The notes under the pieces: model-generated
Seen by the model: only the letters and a program-made list of their open reading frames with translations
The model's database searches: none
What the model was told of the DNA's origin: nothing
Assembly (NCBI GenBank): GCA_013285425.1
Contig: CP053447.1
Span: forward strand, 1,618,001-1,682,000
Length of the DNA: 64,000 bases
From: Ignavibacteriota bacterium
GTDB taxonomy: Bacteria > Bacteroidota > Ignavibacteria > Ignavibacteriales > Ignavibacteriaceae
Direction of reading: 5' to 3'
Part shown: piece by piece, positions 37,321 to 47,137 of the stretch
How the letters are laid out: every line of letters starts with the position of its first letter
Numbering within the stretch: the first letter of the stretch is position 1
Made by a program: the position numbers and the translations under genes

Positions 37321-38345
37321 ATGCAAACAATAAAATACTTCATTGGCTTTGATATTTCGGCAGATGATTTTTCTGCCAGTTGTATTACCAGTCCTGATAA
37401 TCTTGTTTTCTCTACACAAAAGTTCTCAAACAGCATTGACGGTGCTAATGAGTTACTTTCATTGCTCTCTAAGCACAACATAAAACAATCTGAATCGATC
37501 GTCTGTATGGAAGCAACCGGTGTTTATTCTGAAAGCATCTCTTACTTCTTAGCTTCTAAAGGATTTGCTATCTCCATTGAAGCCCCACACAAAATAAAGA
37601 ACAAGACCAAAGACTCACCAAGAAAGAACGACTTTATTGATGCCTTAGCCATCGCAGAATATGCTTACAGATATTCTGATAAACTTCCAATTTGGAAACC
37701 CGGCAACGAGATTCTTCAGCAAATACAGGTGCTTTTAACAACTCGTGAGCATCTTAGTGTTCAAATGATTGCCAATATAAGTGCTCTTAAAACTCTAAAG
37801 CACAAACATTACCAGACTCCACTGGCTAACCGGATATACGAGCAAACTATCAATAAACTCAAAGAACATATCAAACTTATTGATCTTGAAATAAAAACCT
37901 TAATCGATAAAGACGATTCATTTAAGAACAAAATTTCATTGGCCAAATCTGTCCCGGAGTTGGATTACTTTTGGCTGCAAATCTTCTTGTTTTAACAAAT
38001 GGCTTTACAGAGCACCTTAATTACAAACATATCGCTGCTTATTCTGGAATATGCCCTTATGAACAAGTTAGCGGAACATCACTACACAAACCACCAAGAT
38101 CAAAAATGTGTGGACCGGCTAAGATTAGAAAACTTCTTTACCTTGCTGCATTATCTGTAAGAACACATAACCAAAACTTTAAGAAATACTTCCTTCGCAA
38201 GCTTGCCGAAGGAAAAAACAAAAGACTAATACTAAACAATATTGAAAACAAACTATTAAAAATAATTTGTGCTGTTGTTAATTCTGGAACTGCTTACACT
38301 GAAAACTATAAAACTATTAACCCAGAATTAATAAAAACAGCTTGA
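37321..38345 (+). pseudogene. IS110-family DEDD transposase, one frameshift
   Basis: The first frame (37321-37995, 224 residues) has the N-terminal RuvC-like domain: FIGFDISADDF with Asp, CMEATGVYSES with Glu, and RKNDFIDALAIAEYA with the two Asp, giving the DEDD set. The second (37971-38345) has the C-terminal Transposase_20 domain: HIAAYSGICPYEQVSGTSL, with the conserved catalytic Ser region, then AKIRKLLYLAAL. One G missing at about 37956 (CCCGGAG for CCCGGGAG) breaks the join. Restoring it gives KSVPGVGLLLAANLLVL, the helix-hairpin-helix of the family, and about 341 residues. IS110 elements do not normally use programmed frameshifting and no slippery heptamer is visible. The gene is therefore inactive, or the base is a sequence error. 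Confidence 0.85.
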
Positions 38346-38361
38346 CTATGTCATAATATTC

Positions 38362-38405
38362 AATGTGACAACCATTTGTCAGTCTGAGCGGAGTCGAAGA
38401 CTGAC
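38362..38405. repeat. Continuation of the palindrome array to the right of the IS110
   Basis: AATGTGAC (38362-38369) completes the half-palindrome left at 37069-37088. After 8 bp a full type 1 palindrome follows at 38378-38405 (stem GTCAGTCT/AGACTGAC, loop GAGCGGAGTCGA), the seventh copy of that type. Confidence 0.9.
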
Positions 38406-38560
38406 TTTTATTAGTCATTAGTCATCACAAATTTATTAGAAGCCGATATTAAAATTCAGGATTGATTTTTTCTTAAAAAATATTATTTTTCAAGAAAAGT
38501 TATTTATATTGTGTTTAAGAAAATATATTGTTTCAACTAACATATAAGAAAGGATAAGTA

Positions 38561-40480
38561 ATGAAAAAATTTGTCTTACTTTTTTCTGCGGTTCTTTTAA
38601 TTACTTCCGCATTGCAGGCTCAAACTACCCCTATTGAGGTGCAAAGTTATGCAACTTTTAACGCTTATGCAGGCACTGCACCTGATTCCTCCACTCCATA
38701 TTTCAATGACTTGGGTGTTAGAAGAGTTATTGTAGCGGATGTTGATAATGATGGGGAACAAGAAGTTATTTCTACAGATTATTCAAACGGTGGTAGGGTT
38801 CATGTTCTTAAATATGATGGTGCTGGAAATCTTGAAATTATCTGGTCATCTCCTGTTTCAACAACTTCCAGCGGCTCAACCCCAAGATTCCCGCAAGTTG
38901 GTGATTGTGACGGTGATGGAATGCCCGAAATAATTTTTGAACAAAATGGTGAAAGAAGAATTGCATTTTATGAATGGGATGGCTCTTCGTGGGGAAGTGA
39001 ACCAGCATTTGAAATAACAGATGCTATGTTCTCAACTGCAACCGGTACCAGCGAGACATTAAGATTAAACCGGGAAACTTTATTAGTTAAAGATTTAGAT
39101 GGTGATGGCAAAAGTGAAATTATTTGTCATACTAATTTACAAAGAAATGTTTTTATATTATCAATTGATGGCCTTTTCCCTGGTTTCGCAAGCTTAATTT
39201 GTGAGGGCGGCAGACTTGATGAAACTCAAAACGGAAGTGATTACGGAATTACCGGTTCATACTTCAGTTCAACTCCTGCATATATTAAGAACGATGGATT
39301 ACCAACTATAATTAATAACCATTGGGATAGATGCGGTATGTGGGCAATACAGGTTAATGGAAATGATACCTATGCTTATCCTGATACAAGTTTCCCAGGT
39401 TTTTATAATAGATATTCACCTCCGGGTAAAGACGGAGTCAGTTATTTTGGTATGGCTGCTGCAGATGTTAACGGTGACGGAATAGATGAAGTTGTTGGTA
39501 CTTTATATCAGGATAACTTTGATATGGTTCTGTTTCAGTTTTCACCAAGTAATGTAGGTGCAAATCTCTTTCACAGCGATCCTGATTCTGTTGCAAACAG
39601 ATTTGGAAGAATAGCTTTGAATGCAGATTTGGGAGCTTTAGGTGGTAAGACCGGTCAAGTTGAACTCTGGCCTTGTGTAGCAGGTGATTTGAATAAAGAT
39701 GGTAAAGATGAAATTTACACCGGCGGCGGCAGAGGTATAAACGTTATAGCTGTTCAGTATAATGGCTCTGGCAGTTTATTGGATAAAGATAATTATACAG
39801 CTAATCTTGTCTATACAGGTGAAGGCGGTGATGTATTTGCAACTCTTAGAATATATCATGGCAGAATTGATACAGTTATAAACGGTACGGATACTACTTA
39901 TGTATTAAATCCTGCGATTATTGATACACTACGGGAGGAGACTCCATTTACAGCCTATATTTTTGCTAATAATGTTGATATAGATCAGGATGGTAAAATG
40001 GAATTAGTTATATCCGAGCAGAGTGTTTACGACTCAACAACCGTATATGAATATTTCTGGGTAGATTCTACACATTCATGGGAATTAGATCCTAACTTGA
40101 CTCATAAATTCATTAATGAATACAGAAAGACCATCCGTATTCTGGAATATACTGGAGCAACAGGGTTAGTTGATCAAGGATATAATGTCGTTATGCCTGA
40201 AGATTATGTATTGGAAAATAATTTTCCTAATCCTTTCAATCCTTCAACAACCATTAAATTTATCCTTCCATTACAGAAAAAAATATCATTAAAGATATAT
40301 GATATGCTTGGAAAGGAGGTAGCTACTCTGATCAACAACGAAGTTTATGAGAAAGGTAGCCACGAAATGGTTTGGGATGCTACAAACAATAGCGGCGTTA
40401 AAGTAGCAAGCGGTAATTATGTTGCTACATTAACTTATGGTAATTTCAGCAAATCAATTAAAATGACCTTATTGAAGTAA
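38561..40480 (+). CDS. Exported FG-GAP/VCBS-repeat protein with T9SS C-terminal sorting domain
   Basis: 639 residues. A signal peptide (MKKFVLLFSAVLLITSALQAQ) is followed by Ca2+-binding FG-GAP type repeats with Asp-rich loops: ADVDNDGEQEV, GDCDGDGMPEI, KDLDGDGKSEI, ADVNGDGIDEV, GDLNKDGKDEI and DIDQDGKMELV. These suggest a beta-propeller. The last about 80 residues are a type A sorting domain, with the NFPNPFNPSTTIKFILP start, LKIYDMLGKEVATLIN and the GNYVATLTYG end. The protein is thus exported by the type IX system and fixed or shed at the cell surface. Function unknown; binding of a polymer or other protein is typical for the fold. It has its own terminator downstream. Confidence 0.88.
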   Translation: MKKFVLLFSAVLLITSALQAQTTPIEVQSYATFNAYAGTAPDSSTPYFNDLGVRRVIVADVDNDGEQEVISTDYSNGGRVHVLKYDGAGNLEIIWSSPVSTTSSGSTPRFPQVGDCDGDGMPEIIFEQNGERRIAFYEWDGSSWGSEPAFEITDAMFSTATGTSETLRLNRETLLVKDLDGDGKSEIICHTNLQRNVFILSIDGLFPGFASLICEGGRLDETQNGSDYGITGSYFSSTPAYIKNDGLPTIINNHWDRCGMWAIQVNGNDTYAYPDTSFPGFYNRYSPPGKDGVSYFGMAAADVNGDGIDEVVGTLYQDNFDMVLFQFSPSNVGANLFHSDPDSVANRFGRIALNADLGALGGKTGQVELWPCVAGDLNKDGKDEIYTGGGRGINVIAVQYNGSGSLLDKDNYTANLVYTGEGGDVFATLRIYHGRIDTVINGTDTTYVLNPAIIDTLREETPFTAYIFANNVDIDQDGKMELVISEQSVYDSTTVYEYFWVDSTHSWELDPNLTHKFINEYRKTIRILEYTGATGLVDQGYNVVMPEDYVLENNFPNPFNPSTTIKFILPLQKKISLKIYDMLGKEVATLINNEVYEKGSHEMVWDATNNSGVKVASGNYVATLTYGNFSKSIKMTLLK

Positions 40481-40502
40481 AGAGCAGCATTTTATTGTAT
40501 AG

Positions 40503-40548
40503 GAGGCTGATTTAAAGTATTTATTAATACTTTAACAGCCTCTTTTAT
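40503..40548 (+). terminator. Rho-independent terminator
   Basis: GAGGCTG (40503-40509) pairs with CAGCCTC (40536-40542). An inner TTAAAGTAT/ATACTTTAA stem extends it, and TTTTATTA follows. It lies 22 bp after the stop of the FG-GAP protein gene. Confidence 0.88.
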
Positions 40549-40650
40549 TATAGCAACCCTGAAAATTATTTATTGTTCAAGTTATTTTATTAACTAATCA
40601 AAGTTTTTATCAAACGATGTTAATTTTTCATTTGACTTAGAAGGTCTCTG

Positions 40651-43494
40651 ATGTATAAAAAATTTTTACTGCTGTTATTTCTAATTGCTTCATTTGTTAT
40701 TAATTCACTTTATGCACAATCAACCGGAAAAATTATGGGGAAAGTTATTGATGCATCTACAGATGAAGGAATCCCTTTCGCAAACGTTCTTATAGATGGA
40801 ACTTCTTTAGGAGCGGCTTCAGATGTGGAAGGAAATTTTGTCATATTAAATATTCCACCGGGCTTATACAATGTAACTGCTTCTTATATTGGATATCAGA
40901 AAGTTACTATCAAAGATATAACCGTTAATGTTGGTTTTACTACTAGTTTAGATTTTAAATTAAATCCAGGGGAAATTACACTTGAAGCTGTTGTAGTTCA
41001 GGGCGACAGAAATCCCCTGATAAGGCAGGATTTAACCAATCCTACTGTGGCTATTACATCCGAATCACTGGAAAATTTGCCCGTTGATAATATTGCTGAT
41101 GTAATAAAATTACAGGCTGGAGTTGTAACAGGTGATGACGGCAGTATCCACGTAAGAGGAGGATACGGTAATGAAGTAGCATATACTCTTAATGGTCTTT
41201 CATTAAATGATCCTTACGGAAATTTAAGATCAGTAGGATTAGCAGCAAATGCAGTTCAGGAGGCTTCAGTTTCAACCGGAACATTTAGTGCAGAATTCGG
41301 GAATGCACTGAGCGGAGTTGTTAATTATGTTACTAAAGAAGGATCGGATAAATATACATTTAGTATCAGAGGATATGGCGGCGACTATGTTACTTCCAAA
41401 ACTGACTTTTTTACTAATTTAGATAAAATTGACGTTCTTAACAGAGCTCGTATGGAAGCAACTTTTGGAGGACCGCTGCCTATCAGTTCATCTACACAAT
41501 TTTTTGCTTCTGGAATTTATGAAAATTTTAAAGGCGGATATTATGGTTACAGATTGTATAACCCTGGTGATTCATATTTAACTCCGGCTAATTTTAAAAA
41601 TACTGATCCGAGATATGGTGATGCAACAGGTGCTTATTTCTTTAATCCTTTTACACCAGGCAGCGATGGTACACCAACAGGCGATAAAAAATATGTCCCG
41701 ATGAATCCAAATCAAACTCTTAATTTGCAATTTAATATCAGCCAGAAATTCGGTTCCTTGATTAAACTAAAATATGAATTTGTTTATGATAGAGCTAAGT
41801 CAAAAGATTTCAACAGGAATTATTTGTTTAATCCTGATGGCTTAGGATGGGATTACAGCAGAGGAGTAATCAACACACTTGATTTAACACATACAATTGA
41901 TGATAAAACTTTCTATACATTAAAAGGATCTTATTCATTTAACCGAGCAGAACATTATCTATATGAAAATCCTGAAGATGCGAGATATCTGCCGAATTTT
42001 TATAGAAAAACAGTTGGCAATACAACATACTATTCTGGCGGAACTGATAATGATATCTGGCACAGATCAACCGAAACTTATAGTATCAAAGGAGATTTGG
42101 TTTCTCAGATGTTCGGTGTTCATGAGGTTAAAGCAGGATTTGAGTTTAGAAAGCATAATATTAAAAGAGATGGCTTTACAATAGATTTTTATAAGCTTAA
42201 AGATATCGGAGGCATAACTTCAATTACTCCGCTTAATATTAATGATGTTTTATATGATTCTTCACTTACAATTATTCGAGGCGGTATTTTCAGTGTTTCA
42301 ACTTATGATAAAAATCCTTTACAGGGTGCAGTTTATCTGCTGGATAAAATGGAGTTAGCAAAAACTTTAATCCTTAATATCGGTTTGAGATACGAATTTT
42401 TTGACGCAGCCTCTGAATACAATTATGATTTTTCCAAAAATCTTACTGATTCATTATCAGGATATATGAATGCTCACCTGAAACCAGCAGAAATCAAGCA
42501 TATGTTATCACCAAGATTCAGTGTTTCTTATCCGATTACTGATAGGGGTGTAATAAGATTTTCTTACGGACATTTCTATCAGATAGGTTCATTATCAAGT
42601 TTATATTCAAATGATTTAAGATGGGTGCCTAATGTTGCCTTTATTCCTACATTTGGCAATCCAAATGTTAATCCTCAACGCTCTGTTCAATATGAAATCG
42701 GATTGCAGCAGCAGCTAACAGATGATTTCAAATTTGATTTAACCGGTTATTATAAAGATGTAAGAGATTATATCTTTACTCAGACTATTTATACAGAACA
42801 AGCCCGTCAATACAAAGTATTAACAAATCTTGCTTATTCTAATGTAAGAGGAATTACACTTTCCTTCCTAAAAAGAAGAGGACCGGGAGAATTATTTTCT
42901 GCAACACTTGATTATACATTTCAGGTTGCTGAAGGAAACAGAACTGAGCCGCAGGAAGATTTATTCTTTAGTGAAGCTTCAGGCAAACAAACAGAGACTT
43001 ACTTAGTGCCTTTGGATTTCGACCGCCCGCATTTAATAAACGGAACTTTTACTTTGACGGATCCAAATTCCTGGTCTTTAGGTGTAATATATAATATTCA
43101 GGCTGGAACCCCTTATACACCGGCATTACCTCCGAGTTTATCAACAATTACTTATCAGCAGAACTCAGGTTCCAAATCAATGCAATGGGAAGTTGATCTT
43201 AAATTTGAAAAATACTTTTCTTTTGGTCCATTGAACTATTCTGTTTTTATTCATATTAACAATCTGTTTGATACACAAAATGACAGATATGTATATGCCA
43301 GCTCCGGAAAATCATTGTCTAATATAGAAGAGGTTTTAAATGCAAATCAGTTTAATGACTTGCGAAACAGAATCAACAGAGGTGATCCGGGATTGATTGA
43401 TAAGAGCTTTATTGATAATTATTATACAAGACGTCCGGAAAATGTAAGCCGCCCGCGTGAAGTAAGGCTTGGTTTTTCTATAATATTTAATTGA
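40651..43494 (+). CDS. TonB-dependent outer-membrane receptor with carboxypeptidase-like N-domain
   Basis: 947 residues. A signal peptide (to about residue 22, LYAQ) is followed by a CarboxypepD_reg-like domain (about 26-110, GKIMGKVIDASTDEGIPFANVLI). A plug domain follows (about 125-235, LPVDNIADVIKLQAGVV, VRGGYGNEVAYTLNGLSLND, EFGNALSGVVNYVT), then a long barrel ending VRLGFSIIFN with a C-terminal aromatic-type strand. This is the SusC/CirA-like layout. It would take up a ligand powered by TonB, or act as a surface protein. It starts a three-gene plus-strand set with an exported 1181-residue protein 22 bp later and a PorV-like barrel. The substrate is not deducible, and no SusD-like gene is present. 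Confidence 0.9.
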   Translation: MYKKFLLLLFLIASFVINSLYAQSTGKIMGKVIDASTDEGIPFANVLIDGTSLGAASDVEGNFVILNIPPGLYNVTASYIGYQKVTIKDITVNVGFTTSLDFKLNPGEITLEAVVVQGDRNPLIRQDLTNPTVAITSESLENLPVDNIADVIKLQAGVVTGDDGSIHVRGGYGNEVAYTLNGLSLNDPYGNLRSVGLAANAVQEASVSTGTFSAEFGNALSGVVNYVTKEGSDKYTFSIRGYGGDYVTSKTDFFTNLDKIDVLNRARMEATFGGPLPISSSTQFFASGIYENFKGGYYGYRLYNPGDSYLTPANFKNTDPRYGDATGAYFFNPFTPGSDGTPTGDKKYVPMNPNQTLNLQFNISQKFGSLIKLKYEFVYDRAKSKDFNRNYLFNPDGLGWDYSRGVINTLDLTHTIDDKTFYTLKGSYSFNRAEHYLYENPEDARYLPNFYRKTVGNTTYYSGGTDNDIWHRSTETYSIKGDLVSQMFGVHEVKAGFEFRKHNIKRDGFTIDFYKLKDIGGITSITPLNINDVLYDSSLTIIRGGIFSVSTYDKNPLQGAVYLLDKMELAKTLILNIGLRYEFFDAASEYNYDFSKNLTDSLSGYMNAHLKPAEIKHMLSPRFSVSYPITDRGVIRFSYGHFYQIGSLSSLYSNDLRWVPNVAFIPTFGNPNVNPQRSVQYEIGLQQQLTDDFKFDLTGYYKDVRDYIFTQTIYTEQARQYKVLTNLAYSNVRGITLSFLKRRGPGELFSATLDYTFQVAEGNRTEPQEDLFFSEASGKQTETYLVPLDFDRPHLINGTFTLTDPNSWSLGVIYNIQAGTPYTPALPPSLSTITYQQNSGSKSMQWEVDLKFEKYFSFGPLNYSVFIHINNLFDTQNDRYVYASSGKSLSNIEEVLNANQFNDLRNRINRGDPGLIDKSFIDNYYTRRPENVSRPREVRLGFSIIFN

Positions 43495-43516
43495 ACATTC
43501 TATTAGGGTTTTTATA

Positions 43517-46500
43517 ATGAGAAAGAAAAATTTATTAATACTGCCACTCCTGATTTTTTTAACCGGCTTTGCTGTTGCACAGGTTCCTGATAGTGTCGAT
43601 CCTTATTTTTATAAGAATCTAACACCAGAGCAGTCAGAAGCTCTTTTTGGACCAATAACAGGTGTAAAGCTAAACAAGGTTACCGGTGAAAAAAGAGAAA
43701 TAAAAGATATAACTATCAAAGGCAATAAAATAACTACGATTTTATATAATTATGGCTCTGTATGCGCTCCTAGTGTATTATCAAATGTACTTGATCTGGT
43801 TTGGAATGGATTAGGTTATGGATTTGAATTTGGCTTATTAGCCGGTGCAGAGGTAATTGATGTTAATGGAGATACATTACACATTGTCAGTGATTCACAT
43901 GTCAGAACTACTGAAGGTGATTATAATCCTTCTGGAAGTTTAAAATGGGGCTGGCTGCCTAAGACAGGTTACTCGGATCCAAATCAGAATAAAATCGCAT
44001 CTCTTTTAGCAGAAGATAAAAATGGAGACGGTAAACCTGATTCCTGGCCAGACCAATGGTATTCTCCTGTTGCGGGAAAATATCTTTGGCCGGCATTCTT
44101 AGGTGATATGGCTACTGCGCCGGATGAAGAGGTATTTTATGCCATTGATGATTATACCAATTATGAATTTATAGATCGTTATCAGCCATTCCCAAGCGAC
44201 CCAACCAAAGGCGGATTAGGTTTAGAAGTTACTGTAAGAATATTACAGTTTAATAATCCTATGGCTGAAGATATTATTTTTATGGTTTATCAGGTTACAA
44301 ATGCTTCGGAGAAAGATCTGGATAAGGTTTACTTTGGTATGTATGGTGATCCGCACGTAGGCGGCTCAACAGATTACCCTGATGACAGAGCATTTTTTGT
44401 TCCTCCTATTCTACCGCCTAACTTCCCTTCTTTCGATCAGAGGGCAAGAAGTATGGTTTATGCATGGGATGAAGATTTTATGGGAATGGGTGGAAAAATT
44501 CCAGGTTATTTTGGGTGGAAATTCCTTGAATCGCCTTCATTTGATAATGATGGAATTGATAATGATGATGATGGAATTATTGATGAAAGTCCATTTAATG
44601 ATAAAGGATTTTATATTGACGGTGTAGCAACTCCGCTGACTTATGGTATTTATGATGTTGCAAAATATACTAAGGTTTATGGCGCTCCTAAACCAAGATG
44701 GTCTGGTGATGAAGATGGAGATTGGGACCCTGAAAAAGATGATGTCGGAATTGATGGAATAGGACCAGAATCACCGAATTATCCGGGACCTGATTATGGT
44801 GAAGGCGATGGAGCACCTTCACAAGCATGGTATTTTGATTCAAACAATAATGGTATTATGGATCCGGAAGAAGAAGCTTCTTTAAGTGATATCAGATTAT
44901 CCGGATATAAATGGGCTGGGTCAGAACCAAACTTCGGGTATAGAGATATTTCAGAATCTGATATGATGGGCTTAACCGGTTTTACCGCAGGACGATATGC
45001 TGATTCAAACTTTCCTAAAGAAGATGAACTTATGTGGCAATGGTTTACTAAGCCTTACATTGATCCGGAACAGCCGTTATTAAAAACTGCCGGAGATAAT
45101 ATATTTTGTTTCTCCACCGGTCCTATGTCACTAAAGAGAGGTGAAACACAAAGATTTTCGATGGCAATTATAATGGGTGAAAATCTTAATGACCTGCTTC
45201 TTAATTCAATTACATCTGTAAGAATCCTTGAAGCTGATTACAGATTTGCACAACCGCCCGCAAAGCCTATTGTTACAGCGGTTGCTGAAGATGGCAAGGT
45301 AAGATTATACTGGGATGCTAAATCTGAGGATTCAGTCGATCCCCTAACCCGGACAAAGGATTTTGAAGGGTATAAAATTTATAGAAGCAGAGATTTTAAC
45401 TTCTCAGATGTTTATACAATTACAGATGCAAATGGAGTCCCGTTTTTAGGACAGGCACTTGTGGATCCTAATACAGGCAAAAGAGCTCAGTTCGATTTGA
45501 TAAATGAATATTCAGGATTAGCAGAACGTGAATATGACGGACGCGGAGTTAAATATTATCTTGGCGATAATACTGGTTTACAGCACGAGTATGTCGATTC
45601 TACGGTACAAAATGGTATTACTTACTATTATGCTGTAGTAGCTTATGATCATGGCTCCCCTGATTTACCACCGACAGAAACACAATCTGTTATTCAACAG
45701 GATCCATTAACCGGTAAGTTAATTTTTGATGTGAATACAGTTCAGGTTACACCTGGTCCTGTTTCAACAGGAATAACTGACCCTGAAGTTGGATTAGATG
45801 GTGAACCAACATCTGTAAACTCAGATGCAACCGGTAAAATAAAAATTAAAGTATTAGATAAACTTGCTGTTAAGGATAATTTTTATAAAATAGATTTTGA
45901 TGATGCAAAGACATATAATGTACTCGATTCAACAGGTATTCAGACTACATTTATTTCTAAAGACACTGTTCTGGTTACTCTTCCTCATAAAAACATCTTA
46001 CCCGGTAGTCTGCAAGTATTAGATGAGTCTAACAATGTTGTTGATACATCAAAAATAATTATTAATTATATCTCCGGTCAGATTGCTGGAAGACGATCCG
46101 GATATCTGCCTGCCGGTGAACAATTTAAAGTTTATTACAGATATTATCCTGTTTATCAAAGTAAACTTTTAAATAATGAAGATGGTAATCCTGCATTTGA
46201 CGGATTAAGAGTTTTCATTAAAGCAGATTCACTTCATTTTGATGCTGAAAATACTAAGTTTATTCACAACAGTAATGTAACTGTATTAGATACTATTTTC
46301 TATCCTGCATTAATTGGAACTGCAAGCTTAAGAACAAAAATCAGTGCTGATTGGGAAATAAGATGGAACGATACTGATACTTTAGCTGACGGAAGCTGGA
46401 AGTTTGCTGATACTGTTAATACCGTAATCGGCAAGTTTGCGATGCCTTTCAAAATCTTTAATGTAACTGCAAATGCACCCGCAACTTTTGTAATTGATGA

Positions 46501-47062
46501 AATTATACCTTCAAGAAGAAATAACAAAAGATGGGACTGGGGTGAAGGTATTGTCCTTCAGCCTCAGGGAGCAACAAATGCAGCTACAAGTTATGAAGTT
46601 ATATTAAAACTGGATAATTCCAAGCCTAATCAGATTCTTCCAAAAAATGGAGATGTCTTTCAGATAAAGACTAAGAAGCCTTTTGAATACGGAGATACTT
46701 ATGTCTTTGAAACAAAGAAAGTAAAAGAGAACAAAGAACTGCAGAAGCAGTCGCTGGATAATATTTATGTTGTGCCCAATCCTTATGTAGCATACGGGTT
46801 GTCTGAAAATCCGGGAAGAACTTTAACAAAGCGTGGAGAAAGAGAAATTCAGTTCAGAAATCTTCCGCCAAGATGTACAATCAGAATATATACAATTACC
46901 GGTGAACTTGTTGATACAATTGAGAAAGATGATTTAACAAGTATGGCTAGTTGGGATCTTTTAAGCTCCGAAGGTATGAGAATAGCTTATGGTGTTTACA
47001 TATTTCATGTAGATATTCCCGGAGTTGGTGAAAAAATCGGCAGATTTGCTGTAATTAAATAG
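43517..47062 (+). CDS. Large exported surface protein, possible T9SS cargo
   Basis: 1181 residues with a signal peptide (MRKKNLLILPLLIFLTGFAVAQ). The middle has Asp/Asn-rich Ca2+-type loops (DNDGIDNDDDGIIDES and DSNNNGIMDPEEEA). A fibronectin-like segment follows around residue 585 (KPIVTAVAEDGKVRLYWDAK, then DFEGYKIYRS). The last about 90 residues (IYVVPNPYVAYG, IRIYTITGELVDTIEK, YGVYIFHVDIPGVGEKIGRF) resemble a type A sorting domain. Proteins of this size and composition are common beside TonB receptors in Ignavibacteria-like genomes, but I know no function. It sits between the receptor (22 bp) and the PorV-like gene (75 bp), so a joint surface complex is a reasonable inference. Confidence 0.8.
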   Translation: MRKKNLLILPLLIFLTGFAVAQVPDSVDPYFYKNLTPEQSEALFGPITGVKLNKVTGEKREIKDITIKGNKITTILYNYGSVCAPSVLSNVLDLVWNGLGYGFEFGLLAGAEVIDVNGDTLHIVSDSHVRTTEGDYNPSGSLKWGWLPKTGYSDPNQNKIASLLAEDKNGDGKPDSWPDQWYSPVAGKYLWPAFLGDMATAPDEEVFYAIDDYTNYEFIDRYQPFPSDPTKGGLGLEVTVRILQFNNPMAEDIIFMVYQVTNASEKDLDKVYFGMYGDPHVGGSTDYPDDRAFFVPPILPPNFPSFDQRARSMVYAWDEDFMGMGGKIPGYFGWKFLESPSFDNDGIDNDDDGIIDESPFNDKGFYIDGVATPLTYGIYDVAKYTKVYGAPKPRWSGDEDGDWDPEKDDVGIDGIGPESPNYPGPDYGEGDGAPSQAWYFDSNNNGIMDPEEEASLSDIRLSGYKWAGSEPNFGYRDISESDMMGLTGFTAGRYADSNFPKEDELMWQWFTKPYIDPEQPLLKTAGDNIFCFSTGPMSLKRGETQRFSMAIIMGENLNDLLLNSITSVRILEADYRFAQPPAKPIVTAVAEDGKVRLYWDAKSEDSVDPLTRTKDFEGYKIYRSRDFNFSDVYTITDANGVPFLGQALVDPNTGKRAQFDLINEYSGLAEREYDGRGVKYYLGDNTGLQHEYVDSTVQNGITYYYAVVAYDHGSPDLPPTETQSVIQQDPLTGKLIFDVNTVQVTPGPVSTGITDPEVGLDGEPTSVNSDATGKIKIKVLDKLAVKDNFYKIDFDDAKTYNVLDSTGIQTTFISKDTVLVTLPHKNILPGSLQVLDESNNVVDTSKIIINYISGQIAGRRSGYLPAGEQFKVYYRYYPVYQSKLLNNEDGNPAFDGLRVFIKADSLHFDAENTKFIHNSNVTVLDTIFYPALIGTASLRTKISADWEIRWNDTDTLADGSWKFADTVNTVIGKFAMPFKIFNVTANAPATFVIDEIIPSRRNNKRWDWGEGIVLQPQGATNAATSYEVILKLDNSKPNQILPKNGDVFQIKTKKPFEYGDTYVFETKKVKENKELQKQSLDNIYVVPNPYVAYGLSENPGRTLTKRGEREIQFRNLPPRCTIRIYTITGELVDTIEKDDLTSMASWDLLSSEGMRIAYGVYIFHVDIPGVGEKIGRFAVIK

Positions 47063-47137
47063 ATTATAAAAATATTAGAGATAGCTAAAATTCTATCGCA
47101 AAAATATTTGAAATGAATTTAACGGAGTAATTTAAAA

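Larger units (their letters stand above)
37089..38361 (+). mobile_element. IS110-family insertion sequence inside a palindrome of the array
   Basis: About 1273 bp. Left flank 37069-37088 and right flank 38362-38369, with TC at 37087-37088 and again at 38360-38361, rebuild one 28-bp palindrome: stem GTCACATT/AATGTGAC and loop TCGACTGCGCTC. The element therefore entered at the loop/stem border, with TC as the likely shared 2-nt core. No long terminal inverted repeats or larger target duplication are seen, as is usual for IS110. It has a 232-nt non-coding left end, a DEDD transposase gene and only 16 nt after the stop, the layout of the IS110 subgroup (not IS1111). The ends are inferred from this reconstruction. 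Confidence 0.85.

Noticed and set aside
37940..37975. Programmed ribosomal frameshift in the IS110 transposase
   Set aside because: IS110 transposases are normally one frame. There is no slippery heptamer or downstream stem, and a single added G restores the family sequence.
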